Source: Sphingosinicella terrae
Lineage (GTDB): Bacteria > Pseudomonadota > Alphaproteobacteria > Sphingomonadales > Sphingomonadaceae
Assembly: GCF_003347635.1 (NCBI RefSeq)
Contig: NZ_QDFY01000002.1
Location: forward strand, 558,001-622,000
DNA length: 64,000 nucleotides
Direction of reading: 5' to 3'
Shown in pieces: positions 8,803-17,480 of this stretch (positions are counted from its first letter, which is position 1; each line of letters begins with the position of its first letter). A program made the translations under genes and the position numbers. The notes beneath the pieces were generated by a model. The model was not told where the DNA came from. It did no database searches and was given only the letters and a program-made list of their open reading frames with translations.

Positions 8803-11669
8803 GCGGCTTTCGCCTGCCCTCGCACCCGCGCAATCAGGCGCGGGCGCTGCCCTTTCGGTTCGACGGCCGGGCCTTAGAGGGACGCGACGGCGATACGCTG
8901 GCCGCGGCGCTGCTCGCCAACGGCGCGGGGATCGTCGGGCGCAGCTTCAAATACCGCCGGCCCCGCGGCATCGTCGGACACGGCTTTGCCGAGACCAATG
9001 CCTTGGTCCAGCTTGGCACGGGCGCAGGCAGCACGCCGAACCTGCTGGCGACGCGGATCCCGCTGACTTCCGGCCTCGAGGCACGCAGCGTGCGCGGCTG
9101 GCCGTCGGCCGCGTTCGATGTCGGGGGCATCGTCGACCGGCTGTCGCCGCTTCTGTCGGCCGGCTTCTACTACAAGACGTTCATATGGCCTCACTGGGGG
9201 CTGTTCGAGCCCGCCATCCGCCGCGCCGCGGGGCTTGGCCACGCGCCAGTCCAGCCGGATGGCGATCGCTACGAGGCGCGTGAACGGACCTGCGACGTCC
9301 TCGTGATCGGTGGCGGCGTCGCCGGAATGGCGGCCGCGCTCGCGGCGGCCGAGGCTGGCGCGAAGGTCGTGCTTGTCGAGGCGGATCCGTGGCTCGGGGG
9401 TGCGACCGGGGCCGAGGGCGCATCCCGGCTCGCCGCGATGGAGCGGGCAGTGGTCGATTCGCCCGATATCGCGCTGATGCGGCGCACGACGGCGGTCGGC
9501 TATTACGATCACAATCTCGTCGCCGCCTGCGAGGAAGTGGACTCGCCCGGCCTTCGTCAGCGCGTGTGGAAGATCCGGGCCGGGCGATGCGTGCTCGCCT
9601 GCGGCGCGCTCGAGCGGCCGCTGCTGTTCGGCGGCAACGATCGGCCGGGCGTGATGCTCGCTGAATCGGTGCGTCACTATCTCGCCCGTCACGGCGTTGC
9701 CGCCGGTCGGCGCCCGCTGTTCGTCACCGCTTCGGACAGCGCCTACCGCGCCGCAATCGAGGCGAAGCAGGCCGGTCTCGACGTCGTCGGCCTGGTCGAT
9801 CTGCGCGATGCGCCGGGGCCGCTCGCCGAAGCCGTCCGCACGCTCGGCATAGAGCTGCTCGTCGGTCATGATGCCGTTCGCACCCGCACGCGCCGCGGCC
9901 GCGTCAGCGGGCTCGACCTGCTCGACCGCTCCCGGGGGCGCTCGATCGAGGTCGAGTGCGATCTGGTCGCCATGTCCGGCGGATGGACTCCCGCGGTCCA
10001 GCTCTTCTCGCAGTCGGGAGGACGGCTTCGCTACGAGGAAGGGATCGGCGCCTTCGTTCCCGAGCAATCGGTCCAGGCGGAGCGATCGTGCGGCGCCGCG
10101 CGCGGAGTCCTCGATCTCGACGCCTGCATCGCGGACGGCCGCTCCGCCGGCCTCTGGGCCGCCACCGGCAAGGAGCCCCCGCCAGTCGTGCGGGTAGAGG
10201 GAGAGCGGGCAGCCTTCCGCCTGCCAGGCGCCGCCAAGGCGTTCGTCGATTTCCAGACAGACGTGACGGTCGCCGACATGCAGCAGGCCACTTGCGAGAA
10301 TTATCGGTCGGTGGAGCATGTGAAACGCTATACCGTGTGGGGCATGGGGACCGATCAGGGAAGGCTGAGCGCGGTGAACGGAATCGCCGTGCTCGCCCAC
10401 CTTCAGGGCCGGGATCCCGGAGCCGTCGGCACGACCCGCTTCCGGCCCCCGTTTGCGCCGGTCGCCTTCGGAGCGATCGCCGCCGGCCGGCCGGCGGGCG
10501 CGCTGTTCACGCCCTGGAAACGGCTGCCCGCGCACGATTGGCACGAGGCGCAGGGCGCCTGCTTCGAGGACCATGGCTGGCTGCGGCCGAGCCACTATCC
10601 GCGCGGCGCCGAGACGATGGCCGAGGCGGCAGCGCGCGAGACGCTGGTCGTTCGGCACGGGGTCGGGCTGGTCGACAGCTCGTCGCTCGGGAAGCTGGAG
10701 TTGAAGGGCCCCGATGCGGGGCGCTTCCTCGATCTGGTCTCGCTCGGCTCCGCCAGCCGGACGGCGATCGGCGGGGCCCGATACAATCTGCTGCTGGACG
10801 AGCTCGGCATCCTCTTCGACGACGGCATGGTCGCCAGGCTCGGCGCCGATCATTTCCTCCTGACGACCGGCTCGGCCCATGCCGAGCGGACCCGCCGCTG
10901 GCTCGAACAATGCCTTCAATGCCTGTGGCCGCTCGATCTCGTCGTCCAGGATGTGACCGGCCTGTGGGCGACCTTCACCGTCGCCGGCCCGCGCGCGCGG
11001 TCGGTGATGGAGCGTACGGGTTGCGACGTGGATTTTTCCAGAGACGCCTTCCCGCACCACCGGATCCGCCTCGGCGAAGTGGCGGGCGCCGAGATTCGCA
11101 TCGTCCGGGCCAGCTTCACCGGCGAAATCAGTTTCGAGATCTCCGTCCGCGCCGATCAGGCCACGAGCCTCGCCGAATACCTGATGCTGTGCGGCGAGGC
11201 GGACGAGATCGCGCCCGTCGGGCTCGAGGGGCTCGACGTCCTTCGCCTCGAAAAGGGCTATTTTCATATCGGCTCCGATACCGACAGCCGGACCATGCCC
11301 GGCGACGTCGGTTTCGGTTCGGCGGTGACCCGCAAGCCCGGCGACTTCATTGGCAGGCGTTCGCTGCTCCATCCGGCGGCAAGCGCGTCCAGGCGACCCC
11401 AGCTGGTGGGGCTCCAGCCGGTCGATCCCGAGGCGGTCGTGCCGATCGGCGCCCATGTCGTCGGTTCAGCGCCGCGCCGCAGTCGCGGCGTCGTCACCAG
11501 CAGCGCCTTCAGCCCGACCCTCGGGCGCAGTCTCGGCTTGGCCCTGGTAGAGGACGGGCGCGCGGCCATCGGATCCGAGGTCGAGCTCTGGTCGGAAGGA
11601 CGGTCGTGGCGCGCCCGAATAGCCGAGCGGACCGCCTACGATCCGACCGGAGCGCGGCTCGATGCCTGA
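8799..11669 (+). CDS. soxA: Sarcosine oxidase alpha subunit
   Basis: A 956-residue multidomain subunit. Order: an N-terminal ferredoxin-like domain (about residues 1-90, with SFKYRRPRGI); an NAD/FAD-binding domain starting VLVIGGGVAGMAAALAAAEAG near residue 170; and a C-terminal GcvT-like tetrahydrofolate domain (about 600-956, with LGKLELKGPDAGRFLD and VGLEGLDVLRLEKGYFHIG). The GTG at 8799 gives a GTGA overlap with soxD and the expected family length; the open frame continues upstream without a better start. The alpha subunit passes the methyl-derived C1 unit to folate as 5,10-methylene-THF. No folate C1 genes are seen nearby. Confidence 0.93.
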   Translation: MSGFRLPSHPRNQARALPFRFDGRALEGRDGDTLAAALLANGAGIVGRSFKYRRPRGIVGHGFAETNALVQLGTGAGSTPNLLATRIPLTSGLEARSVRGWPSAAFDVGGIVDRLSPLLSAGFYYKTFIWPHWGLFEPAIRRAAGLGHAPVQPDGDRYEARERTCDVLVIGGGVAGMAAALAAAEAGAKVVLVEADPWLGGATGAEGASRLAAMERAVVDSPDIALMRRTTAVGYYDHNLVAACEEVDSPGLRQRVWKIRAGRCVLACGALERPLLFGGNDRPGVMLAESVRHYLARHGVAAGRRPLFVTASDSAYRAAIEAKQAGLDVVGLVDLRDAPGPLAEAVRTLGIELLVGHDAVRTRTRRGRVSGLDLLDRSRGRSIEVECDLVAMSGGWTPAVQLFSQSGGRLRYEEGIGAFVPEQSVQAERSCGAARGVLDLDACIADGRSAGLWAATGKEPPPVVRVEGERAAFRLPGAAKAFVDFQTDVTVADMQQATCENYRSVEHVKRYTVWGMGTDQGRLSAVNGIAVLAHLQGRDPGAVGTTRFRPPFAPVAFGAIAAGRPAGALFTPWKRLPAHDWHEAQGACFEDHGWLRPSHYPRGAETMAEAAARETLVVRHGVGLVDSSSLGKLELKGPDAGRFLDLVSLGSASRTAIGGARYNLLLDELGILFDDGMVARLGADHFLLTTGSAHAERTRRWLEQCLQCLWPLDLVVQDVTGLWATFTVAGPRARSVMERTGCDVDFSRDAFPHHRIRLGEVAGAEIRIVRASFTGEISFEISVRADQATSLAEYLMLCGEADEIAPVGLEGLDVLRLEKGYFHIGSDTDSRTMPGDVGFGSAVTRKPGDFIGRRSLLHPAASASRRPQLVGLQPVDPEAVVPIGAHVVGSAPRRSRGVVTSSAFSPTLGRSLGLALVEDGRAAIGSEVELWSEGRSWRARIAERTAYDPTGARLDA

Positions 11670-12162
11670 ACTGCGGCGGCAGACGGCTCTGGCGCACCGC
11701 ACGCGCGGCGCCTCCATTCGCGCCGGCGACACGACGTTGCGCGAGCCCATCGGCCTGCGAGCGATTCTGGTGACCTCCCGGACACAAATCTGCTTGCCCG
11801 GGGCGATCCACCTCGGCCCCGGGGAATGGCTCATGGTCGGGGATGATGAGGAGGCGCGGGCGGCGCTCGCAGCGGCGGCCGGGACGGCGCTCCTCCAGGA
11901 CATGAGTGCGGGGCTCGCCGTCATCGAGGCGGAGGGTCCCGATGTGCTGGACGCGATCGGCCTGTCGTCGCTGACGGCGGGCATCGGCGGCGCGCTGACG
12001 ACGCGGCTCGCCGACCTGCGGGTGACGGTGGAGTATCGGCGCGGCGGCAGGCATTGGGCGCGGTTCATCGTCGACCGGTTCAGCGCCGACTATCTCTGGG
12101 CGTGGCTGGTGGCGCGCCTCGATGCGGCGCGCGTGGATAGACAACCGCCCGAGGCGGGCTAG
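11662..12162 (+). CDS. soxG: Sarcosine oxidase gamma subunit
   Basis: A 166-residue protein with the SoxG signature LGPGEWLMVG (about residues 52-61) and the C-terminal dimethylglycine-oxidase-type fold ending in FIVDRFSADYLWAWL. The ATG lies inside the last codons of soxA (8-nt overlap), completing the coupled soxBDAG run. Gamma is the smallest folate-domain-like subunit of the heterotetramer. Assignment rests on position and these motifs. Confidence 0.88.
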   Translation: MPELRRQTALAHRTRGASIRAGDTTLREPIGLRAILVTSRTQICLPGAIHLGPGEWLMVGDDEEARAALAAAAGTALLQDMSAGLAVIEAEGPDVLDAIGLSSLTAGIGGALTTRLADLRVTVEYRRGGRHWARFIVDRFSADYLWAWLVARLDAARVDRQPPEAG

Positions 12163-12183
12163 GCTGAACGGGACCGGCAGGCG

Positions 12184-14079
12184 ATGGAGGCTTCGACGGA
12201 GACGGGTTCGCTCCTGCAGGCGCTCTCGCACGCCGAAGCGCTGCTTGCGCGGCAACCCGCGCTCGCCGAAGAGCAGGCTCGCGAGATATTGCGCGTGTTC
12301 CCTCGGTCCGCCGAGGGGCTGACGCTTTGCGGCCGCGCGCTGGCGGCGCAAGGCCGGCTCGAGGAGGCGATCGCGATGCTGCGGAGGGCCGCGGCGGTCG
12401 CTCCCGATTCAGCCGAGGCCTGGCGCGAGCTCGGCAACCAGCTGTTCCTGGTCGGAGATCATGCCGGCGCGGACCAGGCCTATGCGCAGCAGATACGCTG
12501 TTCGGTGGGCGACCCGCGCCTGATCGAGGCGGCGGTCGCGCTCTGCGACAACGACCTGCCGGTCGCCGAGCGCCTGCTGAAGACCCATCTCAAGGCGAAA
12601 CCGACCGACGTCGCGGCGATCCGGATGCTTGCCGAGCTCGCCGGGCGGCTCGGCCGCTACCGCGACGCGCGCATGCTCCTCGGCCGGGCGCTGGAGCTTG
12701 CGCCCAGCTTCGCGCCGGCCCGGTTCAATCTCGCCACAATCCTCTACCGTGAGAACCGGACGGCCGAGGCTCTGGCCGAGCTGGACCGGCTGATGGCGGA
12801 CGATCCTGACAATCCGGCCTATCGCAACCTGGCCGGGGCGGCGCTGACCCGGATCGGGGAGCTCGACGATGCGATCGTCCAGTTCGAGCACGTGCTGCGG
12901 CAAAGGCCCGGTCAGGCGCGCATATGGATGAGCTACGGCCATGCGCTGAAGACGGTCGGCCGGCAGGCCGACAGCGTCGCCGCCTACCGACGCTGCATCG
13001 CGCTCGCGCCGGGTTTCGGCGAGGCGTGGTGGAGCCTCGCCAACCTCAAGACGGTGAGGCTCGCCTGGTCCGACCTCCAGGCGATGGAGGCGGCCCTCGC
13101 CCGCGATGGACTGTCGGTGGAGGACCGTTTCCATCTTCACTTCGCGCTCGGCAAGGCGAACGAGGACCTGGGCGAGGCGGAGGCGGCGTTCGACCACTAT
13201 GCCGAAGGCAATCGGCTGCGCCGCTCGGTCCTTCCCTACGATCCGGCCGAGACGAGCGCCCGCGTCGACTGCGCCATCCATCTCTTCACGCCGTCCTTCT
13301 TCGCTCGCCGGCAAGGGCAGGGCTGCGTCGCGGGCGATCCGATCTTCGTGCTCGGAATGCCGCGCGCTGGATCGACGCTGGTCGAGCAGATTCTCGCCAG
13401 CCATTCTGATATCGAGGGCACGCAGGAGCTGCCCGACATCCAGCATCTCGCGCGACGGCTCGCCGGGGACGGGGAGGGCAGCTATCCCGAGATCCTCGCC
13501 GACCTGCCGCCGGATCGCCTGCGCGCGCTCGGCGAGGAATATCTCGAGCGCACGCGCATCCAGCGCAAGACGGACCGTCCCCACTTCATCGACAAGATGC
13601 CGAACAACTGGGCGCATGTCGGGCTCATCCATCTGATCCTGCCCGACGCGAAGGTCGTCGACGTTCGTCGCCACCCGCTCGCCTGCTGCGTCTCGAATTT
13701 CCGGCAACATTTTGCGCGAGGGCAGGCCTTCTCCTACGATCTGGCGGATCTGGGCCGCTATTATGCCGATTATGCTCGCCTGATGGCGCATTTCGACGAC
13801 GTGCTTCCGGGGCGAATCCACAGGATCTTCTACGAGGCGCTGGTCGCGGACATCGAAGGCGAGGTTCGCAGGCTGCTCGACCATCTCGGGCTCGCCTTCG
13901 ATCCCGCCTGCCTCCGTTTTCACGAGACGGTGCGTCCCGTGCGCACGGCCAGCTCCGAGCAGGTTCGCCGGCCGATTTCCCGAGCCGGGATCGACCAGTG
14001 GAAGCTGTTCGAGGACCGGCTGGGGCCCCTGAGGGAGGCGCTTGGCCCGGCGCTGCGAGACTATCCGTTCGCCGGTTGA
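12184..14079 (+). CDS. TPR-containing sulfotransferase family protein
   Basis: A 631-residue protein with tandem tetratricopeptide repeats over about residues 1-370 (repeated patterns such as AEAWRELGNQLFLVGDHAGA and PAYRNLAGAALTRIGELDDA) and a C-terminal sulfotransferase domain. The PAPS-binding P-loop is IFVLGMPRAGSTLVEQILAS near residue 390; a later LIHLILPDAKVVDVRRHPLA fits the 3'-phosphate-binding segment. Only 21 nt separate it from soxG, so it probably belongs to the same transcript. This TPR-sulfotransferase architecture is common in alphaproteobacteria next to TonB receptors; the acceptor is unknown. No signal peptide is seen. Confidence 0.87.
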   Translation: MEASTETGSLLQALSHAEALLARQPALAEEQAREILRVFPRSAEGLTLCGRALAAQGRLEEAIAMLRRAAAVAPDSAEAWRELGNQLFLVGDHAGADQAYAQQIRCSVGDPRLIEAAVALCDNDLPVAERLLKTHLKAKPTDVAAIRMLAELAGRLGRYRDARMLLGRALELAPSFAPARFNLATILYRENRTAEALAELDRLMADDPDNPAYRNLAGAALTRIGELDDAIVQFEHVLRQRPGQARIWMSYGHALKTVGRQADSVAAYRRCIALAPGFGEAWWSLANLKTVRLAWSDLQAMEAALARDGLSVEDRFHLHFALGKANEDLGEAEAAFDHYAEGNRLRRSVLPYDPAETSARVDCAIHLFTPSFFARRQGQGCVAGDPIFVLGMPRAGSTLVEQILASHSDIEGTQELPDIQHLARRLAGDGEGSYPEILADLPPDRLRALGEEYLERTRIQRKTDRPHFIDKMPNNWAHVGLIHLILPDAKVVDVRRHPLACCVSNFRQHFARGQAFSYDLADLGRYYADYARLMAHFDDVLPGRIHRIFYEALVADIEGEVRRLLDHLGLAFDPACLRFHETVRPVRTASSEQVRRPISRAGIDQWKLFEDRLGPLREALGPALRDYPFAG

Positions 14080-14095
14080 GGGCCGAAACGAATCT

Positions 14096-14117
14096 GTACT
14101 TGACAGATGTCTAACAA
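14096..14117. promoter_or_regulatory. Putative TetR/BetI-type operator, copy 3
   Basis: GTACTTGACA, 2 nt, then TGTCTAACAA: the right half is identical to the inverse of the strong half of copy 1, and the left half matches 6 of 10. It is about 65 nt upstream of the TonB receptor start codon, a normal operator distance. An ATG inside this motif (14107) is in frame with the receptor but is not a credible start. Confidence 0.55.
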
Positions 14118-14181
14118 AGGGCGAGCCTCCCGTCGAGGCGCCGAAAGAGCCGCCACGCGTCAGTCATCAGGGAGGTGGCGG

Positions 14182-16572
14182 ATGATGATCAGGGGCCGTC
14201 GATACAGATGTTCAAGGCGACGCCGGATGGTCACCGGCCTGCTCGGAAGTTCGGCGCTGGCCTGCGCCGCCCCCGCCAGCGCGCAGCAGGATGGCTCCGC
14301 GGCCAATGGGGTTTCCCAGGACATCTTCGTCACGGCGCAGCGGCGAAGCGAGAATCTTCAGGATGTCCCGATCAGCGTGCAGGCGCTCGGCAACGAGCTG
14401 CTCGAGCAGCAGAACGTCTCCAGCTTCGATGATTATGCGGCCTTGCTCCCCGGCGTCAGCTTCCAGTCCTACGGCCCGGGCCAGACCCAGCTCAATTTCC
14501 GCGGCGTCACCAGCGGCGGCGACGGCCTTCACGGCGGCTCGCTGCCGACCGCCAGCCTCTACCTCGACGAAATTCCGGTGACCACGATTGCCGGCGCGGT
14601 CGACCTCCACATCTACGACATCGACCGGATCGAGGCGCTGAGCGGACCCCAGGGCACGCTGTTCGGCGCCAGCTCGTTGTCGGGTACGCTGCGCATCATC
14701 ACCAACCGCCCGGATCCGGACGGGTTCGAAGGCGGCATGGATCTGCAGCTCAACAAATATGGCGTCGGCGATTTCGGCGGCAGCGTGGAGGCCTTCGCCA
14801 ACGTGCCGATCTCGGCCAACGCCGCCATCCGGCTGGTCGGCTTCTATCGTCGGGAGGGCGGCTATATCGACAACGTGCCGGGCACGCGCACCTACACGCT
14901 TGGCGATCTCGATCCGGACACGAACCTGACGATCGACAATAGTGGGCTGGTCGAGGAGGATTTCAATTCGGCCGAGACCTATGGCGGCCGCATCGCGCTC
15001 GGCATCGATCTCGACGAGAGCTGGACGGTCACGCCATCGCTCGTCTACCAGCACCAGGAGACAAGCGGTCCGTTCCTTTTCGATCCGGCCGTCGGCGATC
15101 TCGAAGTCACCAATTTCCTGCCGACCCGAAACCTCGACCGCTGGTTCCAGGCGGCGCTCACCATCGAAGGCCGGATCGGCAATTGGGATGTGGTCTATGC
15201 CGGCGGCTATTTCGAGCGCAAGGTCGACAACCTTGCCGACTATTCATATTATTCGGTCTTCTACGATCAGTTTGCCGGATATTATTACACCTATTTCCAG
15301 GATGCGGATGGCAACTTCCTCGATCCGACCCAGCGCCAGGTCCTGTTCGACAAATATACGAAGCTTACCCAGGAGTTCCGCATCAACTCGCCGGCAGAGA
15401 ACCGGCTGCGGCTCACGGCCGGGATCTTCTATCAGCGGCAGACCGATCGGATCGAGGCCGATTATGTCATCCCCGGTCTGGGCGCCATTCCCGACTCACC
15501 GGTGGTTCCCGGGACGGTGGATTCGCTGTTCCTGACCCGCGCGCTGCGCGTGGACCGCGACTATGCCATGTACGGCCAGGTTTCCTATGACATCTCGGAG
15601 AGCCTGACCCTGACCGGCGGCCTGCGCGCCTTCATTGCCGACAACAGCAACGTCGGATTTTCCGGCTATGCGTCGGACGTCGAATCGCCCTTGTGCCTCC
15701 CAACCGACGTCGAGGGGCGTCCGTGCAACAATTACGATCGCAGGGTGAACGAGTCGGGCGTCACCCACCGCCTCAACCTGAGCTGGGACATCGACGAGGA
15801 TCGCATGGTCTACGCGACCTGGTCGACCGGTTACCGGCCGGGCGGCACGAACCGCCGGCCCGGCATCCTGCCCTATGATGCGGATACGCTCACCAATTAC
15901 GAGCTCGGCTGGCGCACGAGCTGGCTGAACCGCAGGCTCCGCCTCAACGGCGCCGTGTTCTACGACATCTGGAAGGACCTGCAATATGGCCTCAGCCCGG
16001 TCGGGTCTTCAGGCATCACCAATATCTACAATGCGGGCGATGCCGAGATCTACGGCCTGGAGATCGACTTCAGCTGGCTCGTTACCGACAGGTTCACGCT
16101 GTCGGGTGCCGCCACATATGTGCACGCCGAGCTCACCACGGACTTTTGCCAGTTCGACGAGATCGGCAACAGCGTCTGCCTGCCGGGCGTGGAGCCGGCC
16201 GCCAGGGCGGGCGATCGGCTGCCGATCCAGCCGCGGTTCAAGACGAACGTCAACGCGCGCTACGAGGTGCCCGTTGGCACCGTCGACGGATACGTCCAGG
16301 CGGGACTCCTCTACCAGAGCGGCACGCGCAGCTACCTGACGGCGGTCGAGGCCGAAGCCCTGGGACCGACCGAAGGCTTCGCCACCGTGGATCTCGCCAT
16401 TGGGGGAGAGGTGCGCGACTGGACATTCGAGGCGTTCATCCAGAACGCCTTCGACGAGCGGGGTCAACTCAGCCGAAACACGGTCTGCACCGTTCCCGCC
16501 TGCTTCACCCGGCCGCTCATATATTCGACAAGGCCGCAATTTTTCGGAGTTCGCATTGGCCGGCGATTCTAG
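14182..16572 (+). CDS. TonB-dependent outer membrane receptor
   Basis: A 796-residue outer membrane receptor. After an arginine-rich start and signal peptide (LLGSSALACAAPASAQQ) comes DIFVTAQRRSENLQDVPISV, a TonB-box/plug entry typical of sphingomonad receptors. The plug (about residues 45-190) includes LDEIPVTT and IEALSGPQGTLFGASSLSG, followed by a beta-barrel ending in VRIGRRF with terminal Phe. There is no STN domain. I chose the ATG at 14182, 6 nt after GGAGG; the frame opens further to 14107, but that ATG lies in a putative operator. It follows the sulfotransferase gene on the same strand and probably imports the substrate of the Rieske/sox pathway. Confidence 0.92.
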   Translation: MMIRGRRYRCSRRRRMVTGLLGSSALACAAPASAQQDGSAANGVSQDIFVTAQRRSENLQDVPISVQALGNELLEQQNVSSFDDYAALLPGVSFQSYGPGQTQLNFRGVTSGGDGLHGGSLPTASLYLDEIPVTTIAGAVDLHIYDIDRIEALSGPQGTLFGASSLSGTLRIITNRPDPDGFEGGMDLQLNKYGVGDFGGSVEAFANVPISANAAIRLVGFYRREGGYIDNVPGTRTYTLGDLDPDTNLTIDNSGLVEEDFNSAETYGGRIALGIDLDESWTVTPSLVYQHQETSGPFLFDPAVGDLEVTNFLPTRNLDRWFQAALTIEGRIGNWDVVYAGGYFERKVDNLADYSYYSVFYDQFAGYYYTYFQDADGNFLDPTQRQVLFDKYTKLTQEFRINSPAENRLRLTAGIFYQRQTDRIEADYVIPGLGAIPDSPVVPGTVDSLFLTRALRVDRDYAMYGQVSYDISESLTLTGGLRAFIADNSNVGFSGYASDVESPLCLPTDVEGRPCNNYDRRVNESGVTHRLNLSWDIDEDRMVYATWSTGYRPGGTNRRPGILPYDADTLTNYELGWRTSWLNRRLRLNGAVFYDIWKDLQYGLSPVGSSGITNIYNAGDAEIYGLEIDFSWLVTDRFTLSGAATYVHAELTTDFCQFDEIGNSVCLPGVEPAARAGDRLPIQPRFKTNVNARYEVPVGTVDGYVQAGLLYQSGTRSYLTAVEAEALGPTEGFATVDLAIGGEVRDWTFEAFIQNAFDERGQLSRNTVCTVPACFTRPLIYSTRPQFFGVRIGRRF

Positions 16573-16597
16573 GCCTCGTTCGCGCCTTCGGCTTACC

Positions 16598-16920
16598 TCA
16601 TTCGGCCGCCGGTTCGCGATAGCGTTCGTCGCTGGTCATCAGCGCCCAGGCGATCCGGCCAATCTTGTTCGCCAGCGCGATCGCCGCGATCCTCGGGTGC
16701 CTCCGGCCGAGCAGCTTGATCAGCCATGGCTTGCGTGTGCCGAACCGCTCGGCGTGCCGGATCTCCATGTCGACCAGGCAAGACGGCAAGTCGGTGAAGA
16801 ACGACGAGAGCTTCGATCGGCTCAACCGCCGGCGAAGCACCACCTTGCCCTGGGATCAACCCCGTGAACCTGGAACACCGACTTCGCGATATCGACGCCT
16901 ATCACCGCAACTTCTTCCAT
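16598..16920 (-). pseudogene. IS110-family transposase remnant (internally deleted, frameshifted)
   Basis: The first frame from the ATG at 16920 reads MEEVAVIGVDIAKSVFQVHG, the start of the DEDD domain of IS110 transposases. After a frame change near 16840 the sequence continues VLRRRLSRSKLSSFFTDLPS, then jumps at about LVDMEIRHAERFG to the C-terminal part (KPWLIKLLGRRHPRIAAIAL, then MTSDERYREP). An intact IS110 transposase has over 300 residues, so most of the catalytic middle is lost. It sits between the TonB receptor and the lipoprotein genes and marks an old insertion at the edge of region 1. Confidence 0.8.
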
Positions 16921-17021
16921 CGTGTCCTCCTCTCCACAGACACCGACAAAAATGTCGGTCCAGTGGAGCGCCGTCCACGACATCAATTGCAGACATTCGA
17001 CCCCGCGCGCATGCTGCAATC

Positions 17022-17243
17022 ATGCCGACAGCCGAAGAGAACTCGCCGCCATACACAGATGCCGATTACTACGGCTTCTTCATGACAGGCCTGTTCGGCT
17101 TGGTGGACGATGCCGAGCTATCCGGCTACTCGCCCGAAGGAACCGCGCTGCTTCGTAAGGCGCAGGACCTGTTTTGGCAGGAGTTCAGAACGCGTCACCC
17201 AGACGCTTGGACCGCCAAAACGCCACCATCGGAGCAGGGGTAA
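17022..17243 (+). CDS. Small hypothetical protein
   Basis: A 73-codon open frame starting at the ATG at 17022, with MPTAEENSPPYTDADYYGFF near the start and a plausible amphipathic helical second half (GTALLRKAQDLFWQEFRTRH). It is acidic, without signal peptide or membrane segment. I do not recognise the family. It lies next to an IS remnant and may be a fragment; there is no strong ribosome binding site. It is kept because its residue composition looks protein-like. Confidence 0.4.
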   Translation: MPTAEENSPPYTDADYYGFFMTGLFGLVDDAELSGYSPEGTALLRKAQDLFWQEFRTRHPDAWTAKTPPSEQG

Positions 17244-17258
17244 CCAGCGTCCGGACGC

Positions 17259-17480
17259 TCATCTGTTCCCGGTGGCGTCATAGGTAGGCGTTTCACAAGT
17301 TCTCCAGGTGTCCGCAGCGGGCTCCGGTCCGGGTTGCATGGTAGCGGCGGCCGCCACGTTGATGTCAACGCGCTCCTGTTCCGGTTGCGCGAGCGCGCCA
17401 CAACCTACGGTGAGCGCTAAAGCTAGCGCGGAAGCAATCACGACCCGATCTGGACTCACAGTCAATTCAATCACCGTCAT
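17259..17480 (-). CDS. Small putative lipoprotein
   Basis: A 73-residue product with an N-terminal hydrophobic helix ending in LALTVGC, a lipobox-like motif with Cys near residue 24, followed by a short hydrophilic tail containing QPEQERVDINVAAAAT. Its ATG lies 14 nt inside the end of the upstream lipoprotein gene, indicating coupling. No known domain. A short secreted or lipid-anchored partner of the upstream protein is possible. Confidence 0.55.
   Translation of the reverse strand: MTVIELTVSPDRVVIASALALALTVGCGALAQPEQERVDINVAAAATMQPGPEPAADTWRTCETPTYDATGNR

Noticed and set aside
8874..11456. An 860-codon ORF antisense to soxA.
   Set aside because: The sense strand is a full, motif-supported soxA; the antisense protein is Arg/Gly-rich without domains.
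14107..14181. The upstream ATG as the start of the TonB receptor.
   Set aside because: It lies inside the putative operator and has no ribosome binding site; ATG at 14182 has GGAGG at 6 nt and leads into the signal peptide.
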